Source of the DNA: Symbiodinium natans
Lineage: Eukaryota; Sar; Dinophyceae; Suessiales; Symbiodiniaceae
Assembly (NCBI GenBank): GCA_905221605.1
Contig: CAJNDS010000557.1
Location: 1,464,579 to 1,528,578, forward strand
Reading direction: 5' to 3'
Length of the DNA stretch: 64,000 nt
The notes beneath the pieces were generated by a model. The model saw only the letters and a program-made list of their open reading frames with translations, was not told where the DNA came from and did no database searches. Both the position numbers and the translations under genes were made by a program. Below, one piece after another: positions 40,970 through 51,129 of the stretch (position 1 is its first letter; every line of letters starts with the position of its first letter).

Positions 40970-41130
40970 TTTAGGGTTTAGGGTTTAGAAGGGTTTAGGG
41001 TGTGGGGTTTAGGGTTGAGGGTGTAATTAGGGTTTAGGGTTCAAGGCTTAGAGTGTAGGGTCTAGGGTTTCGGGTTCAGGGTTTAGGGTTCAGGGTTTAG
41101 GGTGTAGGGTCTAGGGCTTGGGGTTTCAGG
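40970..41130 (+). repeat. TTTAGGG array, degenerate
   Basis: Mixed TTTAGGG, TTCAGGG and TGTAGGG units. Confidence 0.9.
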
Positions 41131-41368
41131 GTTTAGGGTTTAGGGTCGGGGCTTTACGGTTTACGGTTTTGGGGCTTCTAGGGTGTTGGGTTTGGGGCTT
41201 TAGGCTATAGGGTTTTGGGCGAGGGAACTTCACCCGTAATTCGTAATGTAACAGGGACAAGGGGCACCATCTGGGCTTAGGGTTTTGGCCCCGGGGATGG
41301 AGGGTTCTTTCTCTTTAGCCTCGGATGAACGGGTCTCTTGTTCCCCCTGACCTGTCGGCACATACAAG

Positions 41369-41431
41369 CGCAATGCGGCTATGCATCGTCTCTTTTCCCC
41401 GAACGGAATTCAGAACCAGATGATCCCTAAA
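41369..41431 (+). CDS. Weak candidate exon
   Basis: Possible acceptor acatacaag, then RNAAMHRLFSPNGIQNQM. Followed by a C-rich array with an in-frame TAA from CCCTAAA. Confidence 0.35.
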
Positions 41432-41500
41432 CCCTAAACCCTAAACCCTAAACCCTAAACCCTAAACCCTAAACCCTAAACCCTAAACCCTAAACCCTAA
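41427..41500 (-). repeat. CCCTAAA array
   Basis: About ten units, upstream flank of the exon at 41509. Confidence 0.97.
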
Positions 41501-41508
41501 CGATGCAG

Positions 41509-41602
41509 AGGAACACATAGTCTCCGGGGTAGGGCCCTCCTCCGGGGGATCGTTCGCTTCAAAGGGCGCACGATCGGCGACGCATGTGACGCAAGCAATG
41601 AA
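41509..41602 (+). CDS. Candidate internal exon
   Basis: Acceptor cgatgcag, then EEHIVSGVGPSSGGSFASKG and ARSATHVTQAM, ending AA before GTGAGG, a canonical donor. Low-complexity Ser/Gly/Ala linker type sequence. Confidence 0.6.
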
Positions 41603-41949
41603 GTGAGGGCTTAGGGACCAGGGTAAGGTGAAGGGTTTAGGGTTTATAGGGCTTAGAGGGTGTTACAGGCACATCGGACAGAATGATGAAGCCCTGAAAG
41701 CCTGAAACCCGAAACCCTAAAGCCCTAACCCCAAACCCCCGAAAGCCCTACAACCCCGAACCCACAACCCTGAACTCTTTCGGGGTGCCCCTGCAGCTCT
41801 TTGCTTAAGAACCCCAAAGGAACTTGAAAACATATTCCCTACATTACCCTCATAAGGAAGAGTAGTTTTCATTTTTGTTGAACCCTAAACCCTAAACCCT
41901 AAACCCCAAACCCTACTTAAGCCATTAGTAGCTTGAGAGAAAGTGTGAG

Positions 41950-42002
41950 GCTCCCTGGCCACCGTCACCTCAAAACGTCGGGCCGTGCGTCGGTTGAGGC
42001 AG
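41950..42002 (+). CDS. Candidate internal exon
   Basis: Acceptor agtgtgag, then SLATVTSKRRAVRRLRQ, ending CAG against GGGGTTTAG. CCCTAAA upstream, G-rich array downstream. Highly basic. Confidence 0.55.
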
Positions 42003-42945
42003 GGGGTTTAGCGTCTTGGGGGTTTTAGGGCGTCAGGGTTGTTATAGAGTTTTGGGGTTTTGGGGTTTTTAGGGTTTTGGGGTTTTAGGGTTTTGGGGTT
42101 TTAGGGTTTTGGGGTTTTTGGGTTTTGGGGTTTTTGGGTTTTGGGGTTTGGCTTGTTTTAGCTTTTTGGGGCGTTAGGGTTTGAGGGTTTTAGGGCTTTT
42201 AGGGTGTTAGAGTTTTCAGGGTTTTTAGGGTGTTGGGGTTTTGGGTTTTTTTGGCGTTTTGGGGCGTTAGGGTTTGAGGGTTTTGGGGCTCTTAAGTCTT
42301 AGGGTGTTAGGGTTTTCAGGGTTTTTCAGGTTTTGGGGTTTTGGAGTTTCAGGATGTTAGGATTTTGGGCTTTTGGGGTTTGTGGGTTTCAGGACTGGAG
42401 GGCTTTAGGGTTTTGGAGTTTTGGGGTTTAAGGCTTGAAGGCTGTAGAGTGTAAGTCTTAGGCTTATAGGGTTCCCAGGGTTTGGATCTAGGGTGTAGGG
42501 TGCGGTGTGTAGAGTGTTTTGGGTTGAGGTCCAGGCTCCGGGCCCTAAACTCTGATCCCTAAACCCTAAACCCTAAACCCTAAACCCTAAACCCTAAACC
42601 CTAAACCCTAGACCCTAGACCCTAAACCCTAAACCCTAAACCCGAGTTGAGGGTGACTAGGGTCCAGGGTATTAACTTTAGCCTTCGACTCGGGGGTTCG
42701 ACGGCTCAGAGGTTTCCAGGGCTCTCGATTACCTACTGCCTTCGCTTTTTTGCATGCCATAGGTCCAGGCCCTTGTGTTTAGGGTTTAGGGTTTAGGGTT
42801 TCGGGCTTAGGGTTTAGGGCTTATAGGGCTTAAGGTTTCGGGCCTATAGGGTTCAGGAGCGAGGTTCAGGGTTTGGGGCTTGAGATTTATGTCCTGAGTA
42901 AGTTTGGTGCCCTAGTTGAATGTTTGGGGGAGGGTTCGGGCGATC
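42003..42945. other. Non-coding stretch with TTTTGGGG-type array
   Basis: GTTTTGGGGTTTTAGGG units dominate 42035-42380; CCCTAAA units lie at 42560-42645. A very short possible exon near 42765 is not called. Confidence 0.5.
42035..42150 (+). repeat. TTTTGGGG/TTTTAGGG variant array
   Basis: Alternating 8-base units, resembling ciliate-type TTTTGGGG words, but embedded in TTTAGGG-derived sequence. Confidence 0.9.
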
Positions 42946-42948
42946 CAG

Positions 42949-43001
42949 CACGTGCAGGCAGCATGCCCTAAGCAGACGGACGCTACGGGCACAGTGCCTT
43001 G
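42949..43001 (+). CDS. Candidate small exon
   Basis: Acceptor gggcgatccag, then TCRQHALSRRTLRAQCL, ending before GTAGGG. Basic. Flanks are G-rich on both sides. Confidence 0.45.
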
Positions 43002-43030
43002 GTAGGGTTTGACTTGCAGCATGTTGTATA

Positions 43031-43084
43031 AATTCTTATGATCTGAGCAGAGAACCTTCAACCTTTTTTGGGGGGGTATATAAT
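43031..43084 (+). repeat. Dispersed repeat family D, copy 2
   Basis: GAGCAGAGAACCTTCAACCT then a G run and TATATAAT, closely matching 21841-21893. Confidence 0.6.
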
Positions 43085-43570
43085 AGAGGTTTCGGGTTCG
43101 TGGTCGAATTAGGTGGGGTTTATATAGGGTTTTGAGGCTTTAGACTCGTTTAGATGCCTTTTCTCACAGAGCAGCGGAGCCTTCTGATTCTGGCAGCGTT
43201 CAGTTGTTGTTTTCACTTTGAGGTTGTTTTTGCACTATTCGGCGCGTTTAGCAGTAAACGCTTACAAGGCCTGCAATAGGCCACACAACCCGAATCCCTG
43301 CACCCTTATAGAACCTGCTTAAAAGAATCTTAAACCGATGGAGTCGGAGCCCTAAACCCTAACCCTAAACCCGTATAGAACATCATTGAGAAGACGTGAT
43401 TTATGGCACGGTCTTTAGACACTAGCCCCCCAAGCCCGCTCTCAAATAGTACAGCCAAGGGTCTTAGGGTCTTAGAGTCTCAGGGTCTTAGGATCTCAGG
43501 GTCTTAGAGTTTTAGGGCCTCAGGGTCTTGGGGTCTTCACCCTAAACCCGAAACCCTAAACCCTAAACGG

Positions 43571-43672
43571 GCGTTCGAAGAAGGAAAGCAATGGCCGAGG
43601 CGCCGGGCGGGACAGCTCAGTGCCACCGCCGCGCACCTGTCCACGGCCAGTGGCACCCTCCGATCCGTGCAG
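43571..43672 (+). CDS. Candidate internal exon
   Basis: The frame reads AFEEGKQWPRRRAGQLSATA then AHLSTASGTLRSVQ, ending CAG before GTCTGG. An acceptor AG at 43579-43580 would shorten the 5' end. C array upstream, G array downstream. Confidence 0.6.
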
Positions 43673-44094
43673 GTCTGGAAGGGTCCAGGGGTTTAGGGTT
43701 TAGGGTTTAGGGTTTAGGGTTTAGGGTTTAGGGTTTAGGGATGATCAGGGGTTTGTTCGCTAATGATGTTTAGGGTTCGACAGTGTTCTTGGGGTTTGGA
43801 GTCCTTGGCCCTTAAACTCTCAACCTTAGACCCCTAACCCCGAACCCTACACCCCAAACCCTAAAACCCCCACAACCCCTGAGTCCCCTATATCCCCTTT
43901 AACCCCTAAACACGAAAACCCGAACAAAAAACAAAAATCAAGCCCGAAATCCCCTACACCTTCAGCCCCAAACCCTAAACCCTAAAGCCTAAACCCTAAC
44001 CCTATAACCCGAAACCCCAAAACCCTCAGCCCTTAACGGTCCCGCGTAGACCTTAGAGCTCTAGCTGCCGAGTCCCACCTGACACCCCCACAAG

Positions 44095-44127
44095 GGATCC
44101 AACATCGCAGCCCCACGGCTGAACCCG
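44095..44127 (+). CDS. Candidate micro-exon
   Basis: Acceptor cccccacaag, then 11 codons GSNIAAPRLNP, ending before GTTTGG. Short, so the call is tentative. Confidence 0.4.
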
Positions 44128-44134
44128 GTTTGGG

Positions 44135-44290
44135 GTTTAGGGTTTAGGGTTTAAGGTTTGGGGTTTAGGGTTTGGGGGTTTAGGGTTTAGAGTTTTTGGG
44201 TTGATGGTTTTGGGGTTTAGGGTTTTGGGTTTGGGGGTTTAGGGTTTTGGGTTTGGGGCTTAGGGTTTGGGGTTTAGGGTTCAGGGTTTA
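44135..44290 (+). repeat. TTTAGGG/TTTGGGG array
   Basis: Downstream flank of the micro-exon at 44095. Confidence 0.9.
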
Positions 44291-44735
44291 GGCCCTCAGC
44301 GTGCCTTGAACATGAGATTAGACTTGCCAACCCGAATGCCTGTGTGCATATATGGCTTACTCGTTCGTAGCGACATCAAAGTAGGCTGCTCAGACCCAGA
44401 GGGCCCTTTTTCCACCATTTGTTTATTGTTCAGGTTCCCCGTGAAGCCCCTTTAAAGCAAAAAAGGGCAAGCTTTTTATTCCTAGGTTAGTCTTGGGCCT
44501 AGTTTACGGGCTTAGGCGTCAATCAGCGTTGAGGGATCTTAAGTGATGGCGTGTCGAACAAACTTTAGGGTTTTGGGTTTGGGGTTTAGGGTTTAGGGTC
44601 GTAGCGATTATCTTAGGGTAGATACATGGTCCCGTGGGCAAAGGTACAAGGAGCCAAAGAATCGCACGTTGCCAATCCCTCTGGAGGTGTGGGAGCTCTT
44701 GGCCAAGCCTTTCTGCAGAGAGCTCATCATTTCAG

Positions 44736-44824
44736 AGCGCCGACGTCGGCTCTTTCCAGCTGCTGCGTGTGTTGCGCTGACCATCGAGCGGGAGAGCAAG
44801 CGCTTCTGGGAGCGAGCTGGCTAA
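44736..44824 (+). CDS. Candidate exon, possibly terminal
   Basis: Acceptor catcatttcag, then RRRRLFPAAACVALTIERES and KRFWERAG followed by TAA. Either this is a 3' terminal exon or a GC donor (GCTAAA) sits just before the stop. Basic ends around a small hydrophobic core. Confidence 0.6.
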
Positions 44825-44957
44825 AACTCCGAATGCAGTCTGTGCGCGTCCATCCATCCATCCTAAACCCCAAATCCCACACCCCAAACCCAAACCCCAA
44901 ACCTCAAACCCTAAACCCTACACCCCTGAGCCGCCTGAATCTCAAGCTTTGCGTCAG

Positions 44958-45020
44958 GACCTGAAGCGAGAGGTCGGGCCTATGCGTCCACTGTTGGGCT
45001 CCGGCTGCTCAGCTTGCGAG
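44958..45020 (+). CDS. Candidate exon
   Basis: Acceptor tttgcgtcag, then DLKREVGPMRPLLGSGCSAC and E, against a TTTAGGG array. CCCTAAA array upstream. Confidence 0.5.
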
Positions 45021-45083
45021 TTTAGGGTTTAGGGTTTAGGGTTTAGGGTTTAGGGTTTAGGGTTTAGGGTTTAGGGTTTAGGT
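45021..45083 (+). repeat. TTTAGGG array
   Basis: Nine perfect units. Confidence 0.97.
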
Positions 45084-45449
45084 TCATTTGCTACTATTTG
45101 CTGAAGAACCCCCCCCCCACCCCAAAGAATTAAAAGCCTTCTTCCTTATAAGGGCAATGTTTTTTTTGGGGGGGCTTCAGGGTTAGTGTTTAGGGTTTTA
45201 TGAGTTTCTCGGCGCCGTCCAAATCTCGAAGCCTCAGACCCTCAACTGTAGATTTTTTGAAGTTTCAGTGTAATGGTGTAAGTTGAGTTGCAACAATGAG
45301 ATTTCGACTTGTCTTTTCTAGTATGGCAACTTGATCTCGGCTCCCAGAGGCCAACCCAGTAAAATTAGGGGCATGGTGATCCGTGATACCTTCTTGCAAC
45401 TTAATGTACATCAGCCTTGTTAAAGCCGTCAACCCTTATGAGAATCTCA

Positions 45450-45513
45450 TTCCTTCCTTCCTTCCTTCCTTCCTTCCTTCCTTCCTTCCTTCCTTCCTTC
45501 CTTCTTTCCTTCG
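45450..45513. repeat. CCTT microsatellite
   Basis: About 15 TTCC units. Overlapping frames (FLPSFLPS) are artefacts. Confidence 0.95.
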
Positions 45514-45695
45514 TTCAACCCCCGATGACAGCTTTCATTCGCCCCAGACTCTCCCAGCCCTGTGCAACTCCTACAAAACCTCTGAGCCGTATGAAAACCT
45601 CGCCATGCTTGAGCTCCTAGGCCCCAACCCTAAACCCGAAACCCTAAACCCTAAACCCTAAACCCTAAACCCTAAACCGCTAAAAACTGCTACAG

Positions 45696-45772
45696 GAAAC
45701 GTGCCGGCGCTGCCACCCCCGCCCACCGGTAGCAATCGGTTGGGTGCGGCCTCGCCAATGGCAGGGACACAG
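45696..45772 (+). CDS. Candidate internal exon
   Basis: Acceptor aaactgctacag, then NVPALPPPPTGSNRLGAASP and MAGTQ, ending CAG before GTCGGG. A second frame is also open with similar codon bias, so the reading frame is uncertain. C array upstream, G array downstream. Confidence 0.5.
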
Positions 45773-46079
45773 GTCGGGGCTTTGGCATTCGAAGCTTCCG
45801 GCTTTAGGGGTTTGGGGTTTGGGGTTCAGGGTTTTAGGGTTTTAGGGTTTGGGGTTTAGGGTTTAGGGTTCAGGGTTTTAGGGTTTGGGGTTTTAGGTTT
45901 GGGGATTTTAGGTTTGGGTTTTTTGGGTTTGGGGTTTTAGGCTTGTTTGGGTTTTGGGCTGTAGGGGTTCAGGGTTTGGTGTTTGGAGCCGAAGGCTGTA
46001 CTCCGATTCGGGTTTAGGGTGCGGACTTTAGGGTTTTAAAAGGGACGTGACACCCCCTCACTGCACGAAACGAGCACAA

Positions 46080-46380
46080 TACGCCCTCTAAACCCTGGTC
46101 CCTAAACCCTGGCCCTAAACCCTATACCCTAAACCCCAAACCCTAAACCCTTACCCCTGCCCGCTAAACCCTAATTATCCCCTAAACCCTACAACCTAAG
46201 CCCTCTCAGTTCCAAGTTGTCTAAACCGCACAAAACACCGAAGGCCTGAGCCCCAAACCCTGAATATACCTACACCCCAAACCCCAAACCCTAAACCCTA
46301 AACCCTAAATCCTAAACCCTAAATCCTAAACCCCAAAACCCAAAACCCAAAACCCTAAACCCTAAACCCTAAACCATCCC
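46080..46380 (-). repeat. CCCTAAA array, degenerate
   Basis: A long stretch of CCCTAAA, CCCCAAA and AAATCCT variants upstream of the exon at 46422. Confidence 0.9.
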
Positions 46381-46421
46381 AAGACTCCAACCCTAAAGCC
46401 CGTAGCATGTCCATCCTCCAG

Positions 46422-46495
46422 GCCTCCTTCCAAGACCCGAGACGCGACCCAATGCAAGAGACAGCGCGAGCCCAAACTACCTTCAGGGATGCTTG
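46422..46495 (+). CDS. Candidate exon
   Basis: Acceptor catcctccag, then ASFQDPRRDPMQETARAQTT and FRDAW. A CCCTAAA array follows, giving an in-frame TAA. Hydrophilic. Confidence 0.5.
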
Positions 46496-46499
46496 GTCC

Positions 46500-46584
46500 C
46501 CTAAACCCTAAACCCTAAACCCTAAACCCTAAACCCTAAACCCTAAACCCTAAACCCTAAACCCTAAACCCTAAACCCTAAACC
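46500..46584 (-). repeat. CCCTAAA array
   Basis: Twelve units between two candidate exons. Confidence 0.97.
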
Positions 46585-46595
46585 TGAATCTTCAG

Positions 46596-46658
46596 GGCAT
46601 GCTGGGTCCAGAGGATTCGGGAGGGCTTACCTTCGCCTCTGCTAGAAAAGTTCTTCAG
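46596..46658 (+). CDS. Weak candidate exon
   Basis: Acceptor gaatcttcag, then GMLGPEDSGGLTFASARKVL and Q. The DNA at its start resembles that at the end of the previous candidate exon (CTTCAGGGATGCTTGGTCC against CTTCAGGGCATGCTGGGTCC). Confidence 0.4.
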
Positions 46659-47416
46659 GATGGATGTTTTAGGGTGCTATCGGCCGAAGCTTGAAGGTTT
46701 AAGGGTTTTTGGGCCGCTGAAACCCTAAACCCTAAACCCGAAACCCTTAACCCCAAACCGGCAACCTGTAATCGTTTGGGGAAGGGTTTAGGGTTTTGGG
46801 GTTTGGGGGTTAATTAGGGTTTAGGGTTTAGGGTTTAGGGTTTAGGGTTTAGGGTTTAGGGTTTAGGGTAGAGAATCCTGCCATATATCAACGGTTGACC
46901 TTTTTGGGGCCAGGGTATTCAGCCTCTCAGCTTTCAGCCTTTGCCTGGGGCCGCTCGGGCCTTGGGACTGGCTTCAACTGTAGCCCTCCCTCTGTGGGTT
47001 TCAGAGGATCTTCTATATTCTTTAGGAACATTTCAGAGGGCTTGAGCGCCCTCAACCCTGATACCTAAAATACTGAAACCCTAAAACCCTAAACCATAAG
47101 CCCTAAACCCTACACCCTACACCCCACTAACCCTAGACCCTACTCAGAGTTTAGATATCAAGGGCCAACATAGAACCTGTGCTTGACGTGCTTCCGCCCT
47201 TAAGGAACTAAAGGTGGGACCCTTATAACGAACCTCCCAGGCCCCTCGGCGTTTCGGGTTTAGGGTTTAGGGTTACCTAGAGGCCACTTTGGGGCGACCA
47301 GGGACTCTGTACGGTGCACATGCGAAGAGAATACGGGTTATGGAGGGCAGCGGTGATCCCTGACCACTTCTCTTCTTCTCCGCCCCTTTTCCGAAAGCCC
47401 CGCCGCAAACTCTCAG

Positions 47417-47464
47417 ATGATGTCCATGTCGCTCTCGCCAGCCGCGACACAGGAGTACCTGCAA
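47417..47464 (+). CDS. Candidate internal exon with consensus splice sites
   Basis: Acceptor caaactctcag, then exactly 16 codons MMSMSLSPAATQEYLQ and a perfect GTGAGT donor. High GC3. A longer overlapping frame (RKPRRKLSDDVHVALASR) is open too but has lower GC3. Confidence 0.6.
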
Positions 47465-47789
47465 GTGAGTTTGCATTACAAAGGGGGGGGGGTTGGTGTC
47501 AAACTATTGCTTTTGGTTCTCAGTGTCTTGCTGCTGTCATGATAACTGTTGTGATTGCTTCATTACCATGAATCTGTTTTTTGTTGTTTGTTTGTCGTTT
47601 CTCTGTTGTTGCATGCTTTTGTTTATTGATTTGTTTGTTAGTGGTTTATCAACGGTTGGTTTATCCTTGTCCTTATGTCCTTATGTAGCATCTACTGTTT
47701 CAGTTGAGTATTAAGCTTACTGTCGTGCCTCGTGAACCTTCTCGGTTTTGGGCTTGACCCTACAAGTTCGAGCCTTCCGCCCTCAAAGG

Positions 47790-47912
47790 CCACTAAACCC
47801 TAAACCCTAAACCCTAAACCCCAAACCCCAAACCCCAAACCCCAAACCCTAAACCCTAAACCCTAAACCCTAAGCCCTAAACCCTAAACCCTAAACCCTA
47901 AACCCTAAACCA
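47790..47912 (-). repeat. CCCTAAA/CCCCAAA array
   Basis: About 17 units. Confidence 0.97.
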
Positions 47913-48036
47913 AGCCCTGATCCCTAAACTCCACGGCAGGACCTCGAGTCTCAGGGACCATTGTCTCCGCACCTGCCTGGCGAGGCTGCGGTTGGGGCTT
48001 GGTGATGAAGGGGGGGGGGGGGCCTTGGGACATTGC

Positions 48037-48155
48037 ATTTTTCCTTTATTTGGTTTGAGAGGGTCATATTCAGGAATATTTTTCAGGATTTTTTTAAAGA
48101 GGACAACAGTCAGGAATATTCTTTCAGAGGGTGTTACGGGCCATCCAAGGGATGA
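48037..48155 (+). repeat. Dispersed repeat family E, copy 2
   Basis: Two nested occurrences of TCAGGAATATT and a CAGAGGGTGTTACGGGCCAT block shared with 5113-5190 and 62697-62785. Confidence 0.6.
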
Positions 48156-48383
48156 AAAGGGGACGGGTTTTCCAGGTTCTAGGGGGCCTAGAACACTCTG
48201 GGGGGGGGGGGGGGAGAAGGGGTGCCTTAGTGGGGGTCCTCATTATAAGGGAATCCTACTATTGACCCGTCAAACCCTGATACTCTGCAGCCGTAAACTT
48301 TAGAGGGTTTCCAGGGTTTAAGATTTCGGTTTAGGGCTTATAACTCCTAATTGCAAATACCGTCCCTTCTGCCTTCGATTCAG

Positions 48384-48430
48384 GTTGCGTCGATAGCGCC
48401 ATTCCAGATGCCCCTCGGCTATCAAGGAGG
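48384..48430 (+). CDS. Candidate small exon
   Basis: Acceptor ccttcgattcag, then VASIAPFQMPLGYQG, running into a GGGTTGATA tandem array. Confidence 0.5.
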
Positions 48431-48532
48431 GTTGATAGGGTTGATAGGGTTGATAGGGTTGCTAGGGTTGATAGGGTTGATAGGGTTGATAGGGTTGATA
48501 GGGTTGATAGGGTTGATAGGGTATAGGTTGAC
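48429..48532 (+). repeat. GGGTTGATA 9-base tandem array
   Basis: About 11 units, one with GCTA. Abuts the small exon at 48384. It translates as LIG repeats but is probably intronic. Confidence 0.95.
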
Positions 48533-49009
48533 AGGGTTTTAGGGTTTTGATGGCCAAGGTCTGTTAGGTTTTTTCAGGACTCAGGTTTTGTTTAACGATT
48601 TTTGGCGTAGGGTTTTAAGGCAGTGTTCAGGGCTTAAAGGCGTATAGGGTTGAAAAAGGCTTTAGTTTGGGTTTTTAGGGTTTTGATGGTTTTGGGGGCT
48701 TACAGGGTTTGGAGCATCGTTTAGGGCTTTCAACGTTTTTTGGGCTTGAGGCCTTGCTCGGCTATTATAGACGGTGGCTTTAACGGCTGGTGTTTGGGAT
48801 TTATTGTTTTGAGCCTTAGTGCACTGGAAGTTCCTTAAAGCTTGACATGGTCCGTTCGATAAATTGTGGTCAGTTTCTTTTGGGAGCCCTGCAGAAATAT
48901 GGGGAGTCGTACGCAGGGGCCCATCAACGACCACCATACGGAGCGCCGACCATGCAGTGTCTTAGGGCGCAGGTTTTGGGATTTAGGCTTCACCCTGGCC
49001 CCTGCCCCT

Positions 49010-49160
49010 AAGCCCTAAACCCTAAACCCTAGGGTCTATAGACCCTAAACCCTAAACCCTGAACCCCAAACCCTAAACCCTAACCCCTAAACCCCTAAAC
49101 CCCTAAGCCCCTAAACCTTAAGCCATAAAGCTTCATTGCATAAACCCTAAACCCACCCTA
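49010..49160 (-). repeat. CCCTAAA/CCCCTAAA array
   Basis: Mixed units, upstream flank of a candidate exon. Confidence 0.9.
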
Positions 49161-49194
49161 AACCCCTCAACCCCGAAGCCACAACGATCCCAAG

Positions 49195-49234
49195 ACCCTG
49201 GCAGACCTTCCTCTCCATGAGCAGCTGGTCAACA
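49195..49234 (+). CDS. Candidate small exon
   Basis: Acceptor gatcccaag or cctggcag. Frames TLADLPLHEQLVN and TFLSMSSWST are both open up to CAACAG against GGTTTAGGG. Exon likely, frame unsettled. Confidence 0.45.
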
Positions 49235-49414
49235 GGGTTTAGGGTTTTAGGGTTTGCGGTTTCGGGTTTGGGGTTTAGGGGTTACAGGTGGCTTTTGCAC
49301 TGGGCCTCACTTTCCCCAGGCCCCTTGACCTTAGATCCCAAAATGCAGAAAGAGGCCCCAAGTAGCGCCTGCGGCCCTACGGAAGCAAAAAGACCACGGC
49401 CCTGTTCCCATGAA

Positions 49415-49492
49415 GACCCTAAACCCTCAACCCTCAGCCCTAAGCCCTAAACCCTAAACCCTAAGCCCTAAACCCTAAACCCTAAACCCTTT
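49415..49492 (-). repeat. CCCTAAA/CCCTAAG array
   Basis: Upstream flank of the exon at 49509. Confidence 0.95.
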
Positions 49493-49508
49493 CTGGTGCG
49501 GCCCTAAG

Positions 49509-49599
49509 GTCCATGTCCATGACAGACTTCCCGAGCGCGAGCTCCTTCACCGAAGAGACGGCGCGGGGCGTGTGGCCCCTCGGAGCACCCATTTTCTGA
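49509..49599 (+). CDS. Candidate exon, possibly terminal
   Basis: Acceptor ggccctaag, then SMSMTDFPSASSFTEETARG and VWPLGAPIF followed by TGA, high GC3. A plausible 3' end of the gene preceding the RCC1 gene. TTTAGGG repeats follow within 10 bases. Confidence 0.55.
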
Positions 49600-49692
49600 T
49601 CTAGGGTTTCGAGTGTAGGGTTTGGGGTTTGGGGTTTGGGGTTCAGGGTTTAGGGTTTAGGGCTTAGGGTTTAGGGCTTAGGGTTTAGGGTT
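49600..49692 (+). repeat. TTTAGGG/TTTGGGG array
   Basis: Lies between the candidate terminal exon and a family A element. Confidence 0.9.
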
Positions 49693-49693
49693 G

Positions 49694-49767
49694 GGATGTT
49701 CCCCCTTGTACTAACAGTCCTGAATAGGGATGATAATAGGGGGTACTATCATCCCTATTCAGGATTC
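49694..49767. mobile_element. MITE-like foldback, family A copy 3, right end eroded
   Basis: GGATGTTCCCCCTTGTACTA, AACAGTCCTGAATAGGGAT, then the mirrored ATCCCTATTCAGGA. The outer right terminus is missing, unlike copies at 7711 and 26088. Confidence 0.75.
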
Positions 49768-49874
49768 CGGGGTCTCTTAAACAGTGGAGACACAAGCCTT
49801 GGTTTGGGGTTTTGGGCTTGTGGGGTTCGGGATTTCAGGGGTTTAGGGGTTTAGGGTTAGGGTGGAACACTCAG

Positions 49875-49958
49875 GTATCCTGGCTACTCGATGGCCGGGC
49901 CCCCGCGCGGCGGTCAGCTGTTGATCGTGTGTTTCGGCAACTGGGCTGCAACGACCTA
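49875..49958 (+). CDS. RCC1-repeat gene, candidate exon 1 of those in window
   Basis: Acceptor gaacactcag, then YPGYSMAGPPRGGQLLIVCF and GNWAATTY. The part IVCFGNWAAT resembles the core strand of an RCC1 repeat (consensus V..VACG..HT..L). GC3 is very high. Earlier exons of the gene may exist upstream but I cannot place them. Confidence 0.6.
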
Positions 49959-50177
49959 CACTCCAATCCCTAAACCCTAAAGCTGAGATGAGCGAAGCCG
50001 GGGTCGTGAATTTAGGCGTTTTTTGGATGTGAGGTTTGGGAGGTTTGTTGAAAATGAACTTCAAAAAGCTATGAAATAACCATATGCTACAAAAGGCCGT
50101 CAGGGCCTACTTATCTAATCCCGAAACCCCAAACCCTGAACCCAAAACCCTAAACAACAAACCTGGAAACCCTAAAG

Positions 50178-50225
50178 CTCGAGGCGACGCGCGGCGTGGT
50201 CAGCTGGGGGTCGATCCCGCGGCAG
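50178..50225 (+). CDS. RCC1-repeat gene, candidate exon
   Basis: Acceptor ccctaaag (AG within a CCCTAAA-like word), then 16 codons LEATRGVVSWGSIPRQ, ending CAG before GCGCCA, a possible GC donor. RGVVSWGS fits the G.VYSWG element of an RCC1 repeat and could follow the previous exon. The exact junction is not resolved. Confidence 0.6.
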
Positions 50226-50264
50226 GCGCCAGGCCGGCAAACGAGCCTTATCGGGTTCAGGGTT

Positions 50265-50346
50265 TAATTAGGGTTTAGGGTTTGGGGTTTAGGGTTTAGG
50301 GCTTGGGGTTTAGGGTTTAGGGTTTAGGGCTTGGGGTTCAGGGTGC
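50265..50346 (+). repeat. TTTAGGG array
   Basis: TTTAGGG/TTTGGGG units leading into the duplicated block. Confidence 0.9.
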
Positions 50347-50722
50347 AGGGTTTAGGGTTTCGGGCACATCGGGTGGACAGGGCTAGGGCGAGGGATTGGG
50401 GGTTTGGGTAAAGGGGTTTAGGGTGAATAGGGTGTTAAGGTTTAGGGTTTGAACATACAAGGGTTCGAGGGTTCTGGAGTGGGTTTTCGGGTTTTAGAGT
50501 TTTAGGGTTTTAGGGTTTTAGGGTTTTAGGGCTTTAGGGCTTTTAGGGCTTCAGGGCTTTAGGGCTTTAGGGCTTTAGGGCTTTAGGGCTTTAGGGCTTT
50601 AGGGCTTTAGGGCTTTAGGGCTTTAGGGCTTTAGGGCTTAGGGTATAGGGTTTAAGGTTCTCATGGTTTTAGAGTTTGGGCTTTTAGGCTTGGGGTTCGC
50701 GGTTCAGGGTTTCACAACATCC
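50347..50722 (+). repeat. Tandem duplication, left copy (376 bases)
   Basis: Begins AGGGTTTAGGGTTTCGGGCA and ends TTTCACAACATCC. Nearly identical to 50730-51129. Contains TTTTAGGG and GGGCTTTA sub-arrays. Confidence 0.97.
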
Positions 50723-50729
50723 AGGATGT

Positions 50730-51129
50730 AGGGTTTAGGGTTTCGGGCACATCGGGTGGACAGGGCTAGGGCGAGGGATTGGGGGTTTGGGTAAAGGGGT
50801 TTAGGGTGAATAGGGTGTTAAGGTTTAGGGTTTGAACATACAAGGGTTCGAGGGTTCTGGAGTGGGTTTTAGGGTTTTAGAGTTTTAGGGTTTTAGGGTT
50901 TTAGGGTTTTAGGGCTTTAGGGCTTTTAGGGCTTCAGGGCTTTCGGGCTTTAGGGCTTTAGGGCTTTAGGGCTTTAGGGCTTTAGGGCTTTAGGGCTTTA
51001 GGGCTTTAGGGCTTTAGGGCTTTAGGGCTTTAGGGCTTTAGGGCTTAGGGTATAGGGTTTAAGGTTCTCATGGTTTTAGAGTTTGGGCTTTTAGGCTTGG
51101 GGTTCGCGGTTCAGGGTTTCACAACATCC
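50730..51129 (+). repeat. Tandem duplication, right copy (400 bases)
   Basis: Same ends as the left copy, seven bases after it. The main length difference is in the internal GGGCTTTA array. Intronic within the RCC1 gene. Confidence 0.97.

Noticed and set aside
45383-45661. 92-codon ORF
   Set aside because: Its core is the TTCC microsatellite and its end a CCCTAAA array.
48429-48532. Protein repeat LIGLIGLIG
   Set aside because: It is the translation of the 9-base GGGTTGATA tandem array, which has the character of an intronic array next to a small exon.
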